From contig CABSJA010000012.1 of the NCBI GenBank assembly GCA_902477915.1, positions 1-47,522 of the forward strand: a stretch of DNA of 47,522 nucleotides, written 5' to 3'. The position numbers and the translations under genes are program-made. The notes under the pieces were generated by a model. That model was given only the letters and a program-made list of their open reading frames with translations. It ran no database searches and had not been told where the DNA came from. The DNA comes from an uncultured Veillonella sp. Its GTDB lineage: Bacteria; Bacillota; Negativicutes; Veillonellales; Veillonellaceae. Positions 17,915-25,887 of the stretch are shown piece after piece; the stretch's first letter is position 1; the number at the start of each line of letters is the position of its first letter.

Positions 17915-17950
17915 GAAACAGGTAGTATCTGATGGATACTACCTGTTTTG
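17915..17950 (+). terminator. Terminator of the dedA-glycosyltransferase operon
   Basis: A 14-bp stem AAACAGGTAGTATC/GATACTACCTGTTT with a 5-base loop and T tail. Confidence 0.92.
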
Positions 17951-18091
17951 TATTTCGTGAGTATCTTTTGTTTGTTTTGCTAGTAGCTACTAGCTATTAG
18001 CTAGTATGCTTATTGTTATATGTGTAGTAGACTGCCTATATTGATACTTTTCGCACCTAAATAATAATACCTACAATATTACTGTGTTTTA

Positions 18092-18120
18092 TTGACAGAA
18101 TTAATACATATTGTTATAGT
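18092..18120 (+). promoter_or_regulatory. Consensus promoter of the ABC transporter operon
   Basis: TTGACA, exactly 17 bases, then TATAGT. The start should be near 18127, which leaves a leader of about 118 bases before ATG 18245. Within it CTAAAACC (18153-18160) and GGTTTTAG (18173-18180) form a perfect 8-bp hairpin. I could not match this leader to a riboswitch class I know. Confidence 0.8.
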
Positions 18121-18244
18121 AGGGTATAAATAAAGTTTGAAAACGAGGTGTTCTAAAACCATATTTCATCTAGGTTTTAGAAATGTGCGAGAAATGACAT
18201 GTGTCAAAAACGCCCCTTGTTATGAGGTAGAAAGAGGGGAAGTT

Positions 18245-19198
18245 ATGAAGAAGACTTGGTATCTAATCGTCGCAGCGGTTCTCTTGGTTATCGGTGGTAT
18301 AGCATATGGCTATCATGAGCACCATAAACCAAAGACGGTCCAAGAATTAAAAACTGTACGGGTAGCTTATTTACCAATTACCCATGCGTTGCCGGTATTC
18401 GCTACAAAAGAATTAGAAACAGCAGATGGTCCTGTTCATGTTGAGCTAGTTAAATATGGGTCTTGGCCAGAGCTGATGGATGCATTAAATACAGGTAAGG
18501 TAGATGCTGCATCGGTACTCGTTGAGCTAGGCGTGAAGGCTCGTGAACAAGGCATTGATGTTCGTGCTGCTGCACTGGGTCATACAGAGGGTAACATTAT
18601 CATCGTAAATAAGGACATTAACTCTGTGCAAGACTTAAAAGGCAAATCCTTTGCTATCCCTCATAAACAATCTACTCAAAAAATTCTCGTGGATTGCATG
18701 CTTGAAGAAGCGGGTCTTTCTGAAAAAGATGTACAAATCGTAGAAATGAGCCCTCCAGAAATGCCTTCTGCTCTATCGGTAGGACAAATTGCTGGGTATA
18801 GTGTTGCCGAACCATTTGGTTCTCTAGCCATTGAAATGGGAACTGGGAAGGTCTTCGAAGATCCTGACCATCTCTGGCATGATAATATTTGCTGTGCTCT
18901 TGTGTTTAATGGTCAATTCGTCGATGAACATCATGACTTGGCAAAAGCTTTCACAAAAGCCTATCTCGATGCAGGTGAATACCTAGATGAGCATCCAAAG
19001 GCACAAGAAGAGATTTCCTTAAAGTACATGAAGTTTAATGACCCAGTTATTGAACGTTCCCTCAAGGTGATTGGGTTTAAAGATTTAGCCCTTACAGAGG
19101 ACCGTTATAATGCGCTTGTGCATCACATGACACATATTGATTTAATCAAAAAAGTGCCGGCCTATTCAGAGTTTGTAGATCAATCATTGTTACCATAG
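18245..19198 (+). CDS. NitT/TauT-type ABC transporter substrate-binding protein
   Basis: The 317-residue protein begins MKKTWYLIVAAVLLVIGG, a membrane-anchor or signal segment without a lipobox Cys, then the binding domain starting VRVAYLPITHALPVF. Family features are LMDALNTGKVDAASV, DLKGKSFAIPHKQSTQKIL and GYSVAEPFGSLAIEMG. The group binds nitrate, taurine, sulfonates, thiamine precursors or similar small anions; the sequence alone does not settle which. The frame is open to 18137, but GAGGGGAAG before ATG 18245 and the position of the signal segment fix the start. It heads an operon with permease and ATPase. Confidence 0.88.
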   Translation: MKKTWYLIVAAVLLVIGGIAYGYHEHHKPKTVQELKTVRVAYLPITHALPVFATKELETADGPVHVELVKYGSWPELMDALNTGKVDAASVLVELGVKAREQGIDVRAAALGHTEGNIIIVNKDINSVQDLKGKSFAIPHKQSTQKILVDCMLEEAGLSEKDVQIVEMSPPEMPSALSVGQIAGYSVAEPFGSLAIEMGTGKVFEDPDHLWHDNICCALVFNGQFVDEHHDLAKAFTKAYLDAGEYLDEHPKAQEEISLKYMKFNDPVIERSLKVIGFKDLALTEDRYNALVHHMTHIDLIKKVPAYSEFVDQSLLP

Positions 19199-19208
19199 GA
19201 GGGGGACC

Positions 19209-19961
19209 ATGAAGAAATATACATATGTGCCAGGTTCATTTATCGCAGCTTGGCTAATTTGGGAGTTAATCGTTTGCCTCGGCGGTTTTAATGAAGCGCT
19301 ATTGCCAACGCCGTATAAGGTGTTGGTCGGCTTTGGTGAACTCATTGGAGACGGTGTCCTCTTTAAGGATATTGCAGATAGTTTAGTACGGTTCTTCATT
19401 GGTTACATCATTTCTGTTGTGGCTGGTGTATTCTTCGGCCTTATCTTGGGGTGGTATAAGGGGATTTGGAACTACATCAATCCAATCGTTCAAGTCATTC
19501 GACCAATTTCTCCTGTGGCGTGGTTGCCCTTTATCGTTCTCTTCTTCGGTATCGGCCAAGCACCAGCTATCGTTATCATCTTTATCGCAGCATTCTTCCC
19601 GGTACTATTGTCCACCGTGTCTGCTATTCAAAATATTGACCCTGTGTACATCAAGGTAGCGCGCAACTTTGGCATTAAACAGCCTGAACTGTTATTTAAA
19701 ATCGTGTTGCCTGCCGTATTCCCTGGCATCGCATCTGGTCTTCACATTGCCCTTGGTACGGCGTGGATTTTCCTTGTAACAGGCGAAATGGTAGGCTCCC
19801 AAACAGGTCTTGGCTTCCTCATCATCGATATGAGAAATAACTTGCGTAACGACCTATTGATGGTAGCCATCTTGACCATCGGTTTCGTTGGGCTTTTACT
19901 CGATTGGGGCGTATCCCTCATCGAAAAATGGATTTACAAACGTTGGGGTATTGAGAAATAG
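19209..19961 (+). CDS. NitT/TauT-type ABC transporter permease
   Basis: The 250-residue protein has about six membrane helices and the BPD_transp_1 coupling-loop region ARNFGIKQPELLFKIVLPAVFPG (about residues 153-175), which contacts the ATPase. GEMVGSQTGLGFLIIDMRN is typical of the SsuC/TauC group. It begins ten bases after the binding-protein stop with GGAGGGGG upstream, and is followed after eleven bases by the ATPase gene, so the three form one import system in the inner membrane. Confidence 0.92.
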   Translation: MKKYTYVPGSFIAAWLIWELIVCLGGFNEALLPTPYKVLVGFGELIGDGVLFKDIADSLVRFFIGYIISVVAGVFFGLILGWYKGIWNYINPIVQVIRPISPVAWLPFIVLFFGIGQAPAIVIIFIAAFFPVLLSTVSAIQNIDPVYIKVARNFGIKQPELLFKIVLPAVFPGIASGLHIALGTAWIFLVTGEMVGSQTGLGFLIIDMRNNLRNDLLMVAILTIGFVGLLLDWGVSLIEKWIYKRWGIEK

Positions 19962-19972
19962 GAGGTGGCCTC

Positions 19973-20746
19973 ATGGGTTACATTTCGGTGCGCAATGCAC
20001 ACAAGGAATTTATGAAAGATGGGGAACCACTCACCATTCTTGAAGATATTAATTTAGACATTGAAAAAGGCGAGTTTATTTGCCTCTTAGGTCCTTCTGG
20101 TTCTGGTAAAAGTACGCTATTAAATGCTATGGCAGGCTTTGAGCTCGTTACATCTGGTTCTATTACTATCGACGGCGAAGAGGTGAAAGCGCCTCAACTC
20201 AGATATGTAACGGTATTCCAAAATTATGGCTTGTTGCCATGGCGTACGGTGGAAAGCAATATTGAGCTAGGTCTTGAAAGTAAAAAGGTGCCTAAAGAAG
20301 AGCGTCCTGCTATCATCGACAAATACGTTAAAATGGTAGGCCTCGATCACGCTCGCAATCGCTATCCTGCAGAACTATCTGGGGGTATGCAACAACGTGT
20401 ATCCATTGCCCGTGCACTAGCGGTGGATCCAGATATTATCTTTATGGACGAGCCGTTAGGCGCCCTCGATGCATTAACACGTATCAACTTACAAGACGAA
20501 ATCTCTCGCATCTGCCGCGAAGAAGGCAAGACGGTTGTATTTGTTACCCACGACATTGAAGAAGCCGTAGTTCTTGCGGATCGCGTTGTAGTACTAGCGG
20601 CAAATCCAGGTCGTGTACAAACTATCATCCCTGTAAACATCATCGACAGAACCGATCGTACATCGCCGAACTTTGTTAATATACGGAACCACATCTTCGA
20701 ACAATTCCAATTAGCAAAAGAAGACAAAATCGAGTTCTATATTTAG
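19973..20746 (+). CDS. NitT/TauT-type ABC transporter ATP-binding protein
   Basis: The 257-residue ATPase has Walker A GPSGSGKST (about 41-49), Q-loop VFQNYGLLPWRTV, signature LSGGMQQR, Walker B IIFMDEPLGALD and the switch His in FVTHDIEEAV. The NYGLLPW form of the Q-loop region is usual for the SsuB/TauB/NrtD group. GGAGGTGG lies just before the ATG. It is the last gene of the operon and a clean terminator stands about 30 bases beyond the stop. Confidence 0.95.
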   Translation: MGYISVRNAHKEFMKDGEPLTILEDINLDIEKGEFICLLGPSGSGKSTLLNAMAGFELVTSGSITIDGEEVKAPQLRYVTVFQNYGLLPWRTVESNIELGLESKKVPKEERPAIIDKYVKMVGLDHARNRYPAELSGGMQQRVSIARALAVDPDIIFMDEPLGALDALTRINLQDEISRICREEGKTVVFVTHDIEEAVVLADRVVVLAANPGRVQTIIPVNIIDRTDRTSPNFVNIRNHIFEQFQLAKEDKIEFYI

Positions 20747-20775
20747 TTTTATATATCAGTTATATACATCTCAAA

Positions 20776-20815
20776 AGAAACACCCAAGAGTTTATATTCT
20801 CTTGGGTGTTTTACA
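20776..20815 (+). terminator. Terminator of the ABC transporter operon
   Basis: AACACCCAAGAG pairs with CTCTTGGGTGTT around an 8-base AT loop, followed by TTTTAC. Confidence 0.92.
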
Positions 20816-20816
20816 A

Positions 20817-20844
20817 TGGACAAAATCCTAAAATAATGTATACT
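20817..20844 (+). promoter_or_regulatory. Promoter of the antisense RNA of the Fst/par-like locus
   Basis: TGGACA, a 16-base spacer and TATACT. It points into a 75-base stretch that ends at a strong terminator and contains no reading frame, so it should drive a short RNA. Confidence 0.65.
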
Positions 20845-20850
20845 ATAAGT

Positions 20851-20929
20851 AGCTGAAGGATTGTAAGAATTCACTGTAAGCACAAAAAAACTCCCTCAAG
20901 AACCGCGAAATACTTGAGGGAGTTTTTTA
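20851..20929 (+). ncRNA. Putative antitoxin RNA (RNAII-like) of a type I toxin-antitoxin pair
   Basis: The predicted transcript of about 80 nt runs from the promoter at 20817-20844 to the terminator at 20884-20929. Its 5' part, GAAGGATTGTAAGAAT (20855-20870), is a direct copy of 21032-21047 inside the toxin coding strand; the single difference still allows a G-U pair. TTCACTG..GCAC (20870-20882) copies the stretch over the toxin start codon and ribosome binding site. An RNA read in the opposite direction to the toxin would therefore pair with the toxin mRNA at two places and share its 3' terminator with it. This is the layout of the enterococcal par locus. Confidence 0.65.
20884..20929. terminator. 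Shared bidirectional terminator of the Fst/par-like locus
   Basis: AAAAAAACTCCCTCAAG and CTTGAGGGAGTTTTTT form a long perfect stem with A tract on one side and T tract on the other. It therefore ends both the + strand antisense RNA and the - strand toxin mRNA. Overlapping 3' ends are a feature of par-type loci. Confidence 0.9.
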
Positions 20930-20957
20930 TTGCTTATGGTCGTCTAAGCTAACGGGG

Positions 20958-21056
20958 TTAATCACCATGAAATTTCCTATCTAACCACTTGCAAATGAGA
21001 TAGCTGGTCACATTTACCACGATAGGAACTAGAAGGATTATAAGAATATCTTTCAC
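20958..21056 (-). CDS. Fst/Ldr-like type I toxin, 32 aa
   Basis: A 33-codon gene starting with GTG 21056 behind the very strong AGAAAGGAGGTG. The peptide starts MKDILIILLVPIVVNV, continues as one hydrophobic helix, and ends with Trp-Leu-Asp and a charged tail (KWLDRKFHGD). Fst-family toxins show the same plan: Met-Lys-Asp start, Pro at position 11, a single membrane helix, and a Leu-Asp plus charged tail. They insert into the membrane from inside the cell. A - strand promoter (TTGCAT, 16 bases, TATGTA at 21144-21117) would give a leader of about 55 nt. Length alone hides it from gene callers. The alternative is an unrelated small membrane peptide, but the antisense layout makes the toxin reading likely. 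Confidence 0.75.
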   Translation of the reverse strand: MKDILIILLVPIVVNVTSYLICKWLDRKFHGD

Positions 21057-21116
21057 TGGTGCACCTCCTTTCTGTACCTGTTTCCCCAGAACGGAGTGGT
21101 GACATCTTGATTGTAG

Positions 21117-21144
21117 TACATATAACTATATATTTCTTATGCAA
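21117..21144 (-). promoter_or_regulatory. Promoter of the Fst-like toxin mRNA
   Basis: Read on the - strand: TTGCAT, 16 bases, TATGTA, with the predicted start near 21110. The mRNA would run about 225 nt to the shared terminator. Confidence 0.5.
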
Positions 21145-21212
21145 TTCGTGTAATTATCATGTATAGTAGATATATATCGGTAATAACGTATAAAATTTAA
21201 ATTGGAGGCTGT

Positions 21213-22004
21213 ATGTCTTTATTTGAGTTAGAGAAGATCTTGTCTTTTGACGAATATATAGCGTCCTTTGATGCAGAGAGAGTAGCGAAGGTACGTAGCT
21301 TTGTAGATTGGCTTGCTCAGTATCAAGGTAGTTTTGTTCATAATCCTTGGGGCGAGGTAAATCCCAATTTAGAAATCGTTGCAGACGGTTTTGACGCGGC
21401 TCGTGTGCGTCGAGATAATTTGGTCGCTTATTTATTGCCGCGCTTGGGTCGAGCTAAGGTCTTTGTAGTGGCAGAGGCAGTAGGATACCAAGGGGGGCGC
21501 TTTACAGGTATTGCTATTACTTGTGAAAGAATGCTACTAGATAAGCACAAAACCATTCGTGCGAAGGATATCACGACTATTCAGTTGGAACGTACTAGTT
21601 CACCTACTAGTACTTTGTTAAAAGGAACACAGCAAAAGGATGGTTTTAATGAACCTACTGACACTGTAGTATGGAGTGCCATTGTTGAAAAGGGCATCGA
21701 TCCTTATGACACATTGCTGTGGAACATATTCCCCTTCCATCCGCATAAGGATGGCAACCCATTGACTAACCGCACACCTACGGATAAAGAGCAACAACTA
21801 GGTTGGGAGTATACAAAACGTTTAATAGATTTACATATAGAATTAGGCGGTGCAGAACCTCTCGTGCTCGCAGTAGGACAAAAATCTGCGGATACGATGG
21901 GCAAATTTGGCCTATCTGCCATTGGTTTGCGCCATCCCGCAAACGGTGGTGCCAATCTATATCGACAAGGATTTTCTGAGGCGGTAGATACCTATTTAAA
22001 ATAA
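21213..22004 (+). CDS. Uracil-DNA glycosylase superfamily protein
   Basis: The 263-residue protein has VVAEAVGYQGGRFTGIAIT near residue 90, where UDG-fold enzymes carry the GxxPG-type motif A. LLWNIFPFHPHKDGNPL near 170 corresponds to the base-recognition stretch, and LRHPANGGANLYR near 245 to the HPS-like motif C. It would excise damaged bases in the cytoplasm. Motif A lacks the usual catalytic Asp next to PG, so family and substrate are uncertain. TTGGAGG precedes the ATG. It stands alone after the toxin locus and is followed by a zinc-ribbon membrane protein on the same strand. Confidence 0.7.
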   Translation: MSLFELEKILSFDEYIASFDAERVAKVRSFVDWLAQYQGSFVHNPWGEVNPNLEIVADGFDAARVRRDNLVAYLLPRLGRAKVFVVAEAVGYQGGRFTGIAITCERMLLDKHKTIRAKDITTIQLERTSSPTSTLLKGTQQKDGFNEPTDTVVWSAIVEKGIDPYDTLLWNIFPFHPHKDGNPLTNRTPTDKEQQLGWEYTKRLIDLHIELGGAEPLVLAVGQKSADTMGKFGLSAIGLRHPANGGANLYRQGFSEAVDTYLK

Positions 22005-22084
22005 TAGATGATTGAGATTATTAAAATAATAAGTAATTGAGATAGTTAAAATAATAAAAGATTGAGAGTTTTGGAGAGAAGTTT

Positions 22085-23164
22085 ATGAAACGTTATTGTG
22101 ATGCTTGCCGTCATTATTGTGATGAGGCGGCTATGTTTTGTCCTACTTGCGGACAGTATACGGTGGCAACAGAGGTGGAGCGCATTGCACCAGAAGGTGA
22201 TGTCATCTATCCGTTGTCTCATTATCAGCTAAGCTATAAGGACACATTCCTCTATGTGATGGGCACGAAGTTTATGGATACAGATGGGCGCGCCTCTCGT
22301 AGGGAGTTTCTCCAGTTTCTCTTGTTATGGCATATTGCTATTATTGGCTTGTTAGCCATATTTTATGGTTTGACCGCAATATTCTATACAGGACCGTATC
22401 TAATCGGGTTGGCAGGTCTTATCGTTGCCATACTTAGTTTAGTTTCTTTGATGCCTCTGATTGCGCTATCTGTACGACGTCTCCATGATACGGGTAAAAG
22501 TAGTGCTACATTGCTGTTATTTCTAATTCCCTTTGTAGGGCCACTGATCGTATTAGGCTTATTATGCTTAAAAGGTCAGCCTCAAGATAATCAATACGGT
22601 AGTGCGTTGCAGCATCTTGTTATAGACAAGCGATTGGCGTCTATTATGAAAGTATCTCCTACGAGCAGTGCTCTTACAACACGCGTTCTAGTAGGTATAC
22701 TTGTGGTTGTCATTTGTGTGTTTGGCGCATCTTTACGTGCGATGGGCCCAGCTAATGAAGTATTCCCTGACGGATGGCTTACAAACTCTATCGTTGGTGA
22801 AGGCAGTGCGGAAGCAGCGCGAGCTTCTGTGCAAAATTATTTTGATGCCGTAAATAACAAGGATTATGATAAGGCTTTCACCTATATCATTAGCCAAGCT
22901 AGTACAAACCCGACAGAAAAACAAAAATGGCTAGCATCTATGAAACAAGCGCCAAAGGTGGATGTAGTATCCCTAGGTGTTACACGGGTGAGTCGCACAG
23001 GGGATTTGAAGCGCATTGTCTTTGATGCAAACCTACAAACCACAAAGGTTGGCGCCGGTGTTGTAGAATCAACGCCGATGAAGCGTTATATTTCTGTTAT
23101 TGAAGAGAATGGCGCGTGGCGTATCGAAGGCTTTTACAAAACTATGCCAGATGATGATAAATAG
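22085..23164 (+). CDS. Zinc-ribbon / DUF805 membrane protein with C-terminal extracytoplasmic domain
   Basis: The 359-residue protein has three parts. An N-terminal zinc ribbon (CDAC...CPTC, residues about 5-21) comes first. A DUF805 membrane domain follows, with FMDTDGRASRREFLQF, several helices, and RRLHDTGKSS about 20 residues before the last helix of the domain. After another helix near 210 comes a C-terminal domain of about 110 residues starting ARASVQNYFDAVNNKDYDKAF, which resembles NTF2/DUF4878-like lumenal domains. The function is not established. GGAGAG lies before the ATG. A terminator follows about 15 bases after the stop, so it is the last gene of its unit. Confidence 0.8.
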   Translation: MKRYCDACRHYCDEAAMFCPTCGQYTVATEVERIAPEGDVIYPLSHYQLSYKDTFLYVMGTKFMDTDGRASRREFLQFLLLWHIAIIGLLAIFYGLTAIFYTGPYLIGLAGLIVAILSLVSLMPLIALSVRRLHDTGKSSATLLLFLIPFVGPLIVLGLLCLKGQPQDNQYGSALQHLVIDKRLASIMKVSPTSSALTTRVLVGILVVVICVFGASLRAMGPANEVFPDGWLTNSIVGEGSAEAARASVQNYFDAVNNKDYDKAFTYIISQASTNPTEKQKWLASMKQAPKVDVVSLGVTRVSRTGDLKRIVFDANLQTTKVGAGVVESTPMKRYISVIEENGAWRIEGFYKTMPDDDK

Positions 23165-23176
23165 AATGTGATATAT

Positions 23177-23228
23177 CTAAATAGCGTTAACATGGGGGCT
23201 ACCCTCTTTTGTTAACGCTATTTTTATG
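23177..23228 (+). terminator. Terminator after the DUF805 gene
   Basis: AAATAGCGTTAAC and GTTAACGCTATTT form a 13-bp stem around a 19-base loop, with TTTTTATG behind. Confidence 0.88.
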
Positions 23229-23284
23229 TTACAATAGACATAACGTATGAAAGCGAGGCTTTCATCAAAATCGATCGGATTATA

Positions 23285-23392
23285 TTGCAAAACCCATTAG
23301 ATTGGAACGAAGAGAACGTACCCGTCGCGGCTGACATGTCTAATGATGGCAATATACTCATTTGCTATGGCAAATGGTCACAACAACACTAG
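23285..23392 (+). other. Possible short coding region in the RNase J leader
   Basis: Bases 23229-23516 lie between two terminators and the RNase J gene. One frame is open from about 23240 to TAG 23390-23392 and reads like protein (QNPLDWNEENVPVAADMS, then NDGNILICYGKWSQQH), but the only possible start is TTG 23285 with no ribosome binding site. It could be a leader peptide, a gene remnant or structured RNA: TGAAAGC/GCTTTCA at about 23248-23265, and CATTAGA with TCTAATG further down, can pair. Confidence 0.3.
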
Positions 23393-23435
23393 GAACGGCA
23401 AAAATTGATAGCGCATTTTTGCGCCCATTTGACGA

Positions 23436-23464
23436 GACGCTAGTATTTTAGCGCCTTTTTCTTT
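23436..23464 (+). terminator. Terminator or attenuator just upstream of the RNase J gene
   Basis: CGCTA and TAGCG pair around GTATTT and are followed by CCTTTTTC. It would end the short leader transcript or attenuate the RNase J mRNA. Confidence 0.55.
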
Positions 23465-23516
23465 GTGTGGCCTCCATAGCATAGATCAATTCAAGTGATA
23501 GGTGAGAAAAGAAACT

Positions 23517-25691
23517 ATGTTAAATAAAATAATGAACAAAATTTTAGGAGGAACTGTGAATACAACAGATAATCAGGTTACTGCACAAGTGAAAGCAGAA
23601 CCAACAGTGGCAAAAACTGCTACTCGTATAGCTGCGGCTGAAGGCGAACATAAACAAACTCGCCGCCGCACTAATACACGCCGTCCTGCTGGCGAGGGTC
23701 GTACTCGTCAACATGCAGCTGGTGAAGGTGAAGGCACAACACGCCAACGCCGTACAAATACTCGTACAAATGCAAATGGTGGTCGTACTAATACGACACG
23801 CCGTACAAATACACGTCGCAATGCTGAGCAAGGTGAAGGTCAAGAACGTACAGAACGTAAACCTCGTCAAACTCGTGCACCACGTGGTGAACGTAGTGAA
23901 AATACGCGTAATACGCGCTCTAACAATGGTCGCAATAGTCAAAACCGTAATAACAACCGTCCAAATAATCGCTCCACAAACCGCAACAATCAAGAGGCTC
24001 CTGTGGAATTAGTAGGTCGTACACCAAATGGCGCTAATAAGGGTAAATTCCAAATCATCCCTCTTGGCGGTCTTGGTGAAATCGGTAAAAACATGACCAT
24101 CTTCCAATATGAGGACGAAATTATCGTTCTCGACTCTGGCCTTGCGTTCCCTAGCGAAGATATGCTTGGCGTAGATATCGTTATTCCTGATATGAGCTAT
24201 ATCATCGAGAATAAGGATCGCGTGAAAGCTGTCGTAATTACCCATGGTCACGAGGACCATATTGGTTCCTTGGCATACCTTATGAAAGAAATTAACTGCC
24301 CAGTATATGCAACAAACCTCGTTTGTGGTTTGATTGAAGGCAAGTTTAAAGAACATAAGGTATCTCCAAAATGTCTTCGTACTATTGCTGCAGGCGATGA
24401 AGTTCAAATTGGTCAAGTGAAGGTTGGTTTTATCCAAACAAACCACTCCATCCCTGACTCCTGTGCTGTGTACTTCGATACACCAATCGGTACTGTGCTT
24501 CATACAGGTGACTTTAAAATTGACCAAACGCCAGTTGATGGCCGTTTGATGGATATGCACAAATTTGCTGAGCTCGGTAATAAAGGTGTATTGGCCTTGA
24601 TGTCCGACTCTACAAACGTTGAAAAACCAGGTACTACAGGTTCTGAAAGTTCCGTAGGTCCTGCTATCAAACAAGCTGTTGGCGAAGCAAAAGGCCGCGT
24701 TGTTTTGGCAACATTCGCTTCTAACGTATCTCGTATCCAACAAGCTATTGATGCGGCAGTTATGTTCAACCGTAAGGTTGTCGTTATGGGCCGCAGTATG
24801 GTAAATGTTACAGAAATCGCTCAAGAACGCGGTTACTTAAACATTCCACCAAATACAATCATCGACGTAGATGTAATGCACAACTACACAGATGACCAAA
24901 TCATGATCTTAACAACTGGTTCTCAAGGTGAACCGATGGCAGGCTTGTCCCGTATGGCAACAAGCAACCATCGTACTGTAGAATTGGCTCCGAATGATAC
25001 TGTTATCATTTCTGCTACACCAATTCCAGGCAACGAAGGTGCTGTAGGTAGAACTATCGATAACTTGCTTCGTTTAGGTTGTAATGTGGTATACGGTAAA
25101 GACCGTGGTATCCACGTATCTGGTCATGCGAGCCAAGAAGAGCTTAAAACAATGCTTAACCTTGTTCGTCCGGAATACTTTATCCCAGTTCATGGTGAGT
25201 ACCGCATGTTGCGCCGTCATGGTGAACTTGGTGTGGCTATGGGCGTAGATCCTAAGAAAGTCCTTATCGGCGACAATGGTCAAATCTTTGAATTCGATAA
25301 AGATGGTGGTCGCAAAGCCGGTCGTGTACAAGCTGGCGCTATCTTCGTAGATGGCCTTGGCGTTGGTGACGTAGGTAACATCGTTATCCGCGACCGTCAA
25401 CAATTGGCTCAAGAAGGTATGGTTATCGTTGTCATGGCGATGGACAAAGCTTCTGGTACAATCGTAGCTGGTCCAGACCTCGTATCTCGTGGCTTCGTAT
25501 ACGTACGCGATGCAGAAGAACTCATGCTTGCTGCAGAACGTAGGGTAGAACAAGTTCTTGAAGATTGTGAAGTGCAACGCATTAAAGATTGGACTACTAT
25601 TAAGCAAAACGTACGCGACGCGTTGGGTAAATTCTTCTATGATAAAACTCGCCGTCGTCCTATGATCTTGCCGATTATTCAAGACGTATAA
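23517..25691 (+). CDS. rnj: Ribonuclease J with long Arg/Asn/Thr-rich N-terminal extension
   Basis: The 724-residue protein carries a canonical RNase J core from about residue 172: FQIIPLGGLGEIGKNM, the metal site HGHEDHIG (about 243-250), later HTGDFKID, SDSTN, and the beta-CASP part with SGHASQEELK. It processes and degrades mRNA with endo- and 5'-exonuclease activity. The core is preceded by about 165 low-complexity residues rich in Arg, Asn, Thr and Gly with repeated RRTNTRT- and NNRPNNRS-like blocks. This part is surely disordered and probably binds RNA or protein partners. Start choice is open: ATG 23517 has AGGTGAG ten bases away, while GTG 23556 has AGGAGG only four bases away. The downstream gene is separated by a terminator. 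Confidence 0.92.
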   Translation: MLNKIMNKILGGTVNTTDNQVTAQVKAEPTVAKTATRIAAAEGEHKQTRRRTNTRRPAGEGRTRQHAAGEGEGTTRQRRTNTRTNANGGRTNTTRRTNTRRNAEQGEGQERTERKPRQTRAPRGERSENTRNTRSNNGRNSQNRNNNRPNNRSTNRNNQEAPVELVGRTPNGANKGKFQIIPLGGLGEIGKNMTIFQYEDEIIVLDSGLAFPSEDMLGVDIVIPDMSYIIENKDRVKAVVITHGHEDHIGSLAYLMKEINCPVYATNLVCGLIEGKFKEHKVSPKCLRTIAAGDEVQIGQVKVGFIQTNHSIPDSCAVYFDTPIGTVLHTGDFKIDQTPVDGRLMDMHKFAELGNKGVLALMSDSTNVEKPGTTGSESSVGPAIKQAVGEAKGRVVLATFASNVSRIQQAIDAAVMFNRKVVVMGRSMVNVTEIAQERGYLNIPPNTIIDVDVMHNYTDDQIMILTTGSQGEPMAGLSRMATSNHRTVELAPNDTVIISATPIPGNEGAVGRTIDNLLRLGCNVVYGKDRGIHVSGHASQEELKTMLNLVRPEYFIPVHGEYRMLRRHGELGVAMGVDPKKVLIGDNGQIFEFDKDGGRKAGRVQAGAIFVDGLGVGDVGNIVIRDRQQLAQEGMVIVVMAMDKASGTIVAGPDLVSRGFVYVRDAEELMLAAERRVEQVLEDCEVQRIKDWTTIKQNVRDALGKFFYDKTRRRPMILPIIQDV

Positions 25692-25705
25692 TCAAATACA
25701 ATATA

Positions 25706-25740
25706 TGAAAGTACCGCACCTCAAGGTGTGGTACTTTTAA
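25706..25740 (+). terminator. Terminator of rnj
   Basis: AAAGTACCGCACCT and AGGTGTGGTACTTT form a 14-bp stem (one G-U pair) with a two-base loop and T tail. Confidence 0.9.
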
Positions 25741-25811
25741 CATGTTAAAAGGAACCTTTTAAATCTACCATAAATAGCGGTGCTATCGCATTTATCTACT
25801 ACATAGGGTAT

Positions 25812-25840
25812 TTGAAGTTACCTTTTTAAACTGTTATAAT
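25812..25840 (+). promoter_or_regulatory. Promoter of the DUF2232-gdpP-rplI-dnaB operon
   Basis: TTGAAG, exactly 17 bases, TATAAT, with the start about 40 bases before ATG 25888. Upstream of it, 25760-25795 contains the small hairpin ATAGC/GCTAT inside an ATAAAT/ATTTAT pair. Confidence 0.75.
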
Positions 25841-25887
25841 TAAAAGATACCAATTAATCTATCTTCTTTGATTTAGAATGGAGATTT

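Noticed and set aside
18128..18244. Guanidine, TPP, SAM or preQ1 riboswitch in the transporter leader
   Set aside because: None of the conserved core sequences of these classes could be found. Only one simple hairpin is present.
23544..24012. Long frames on both strands over the RNase J N-terminus
   Set aside because: They are shadows of a repetitive Arg/Asn/Thr codon pattern. Only the frame continuous with the RNase J core has a start with a ribosome binding site.
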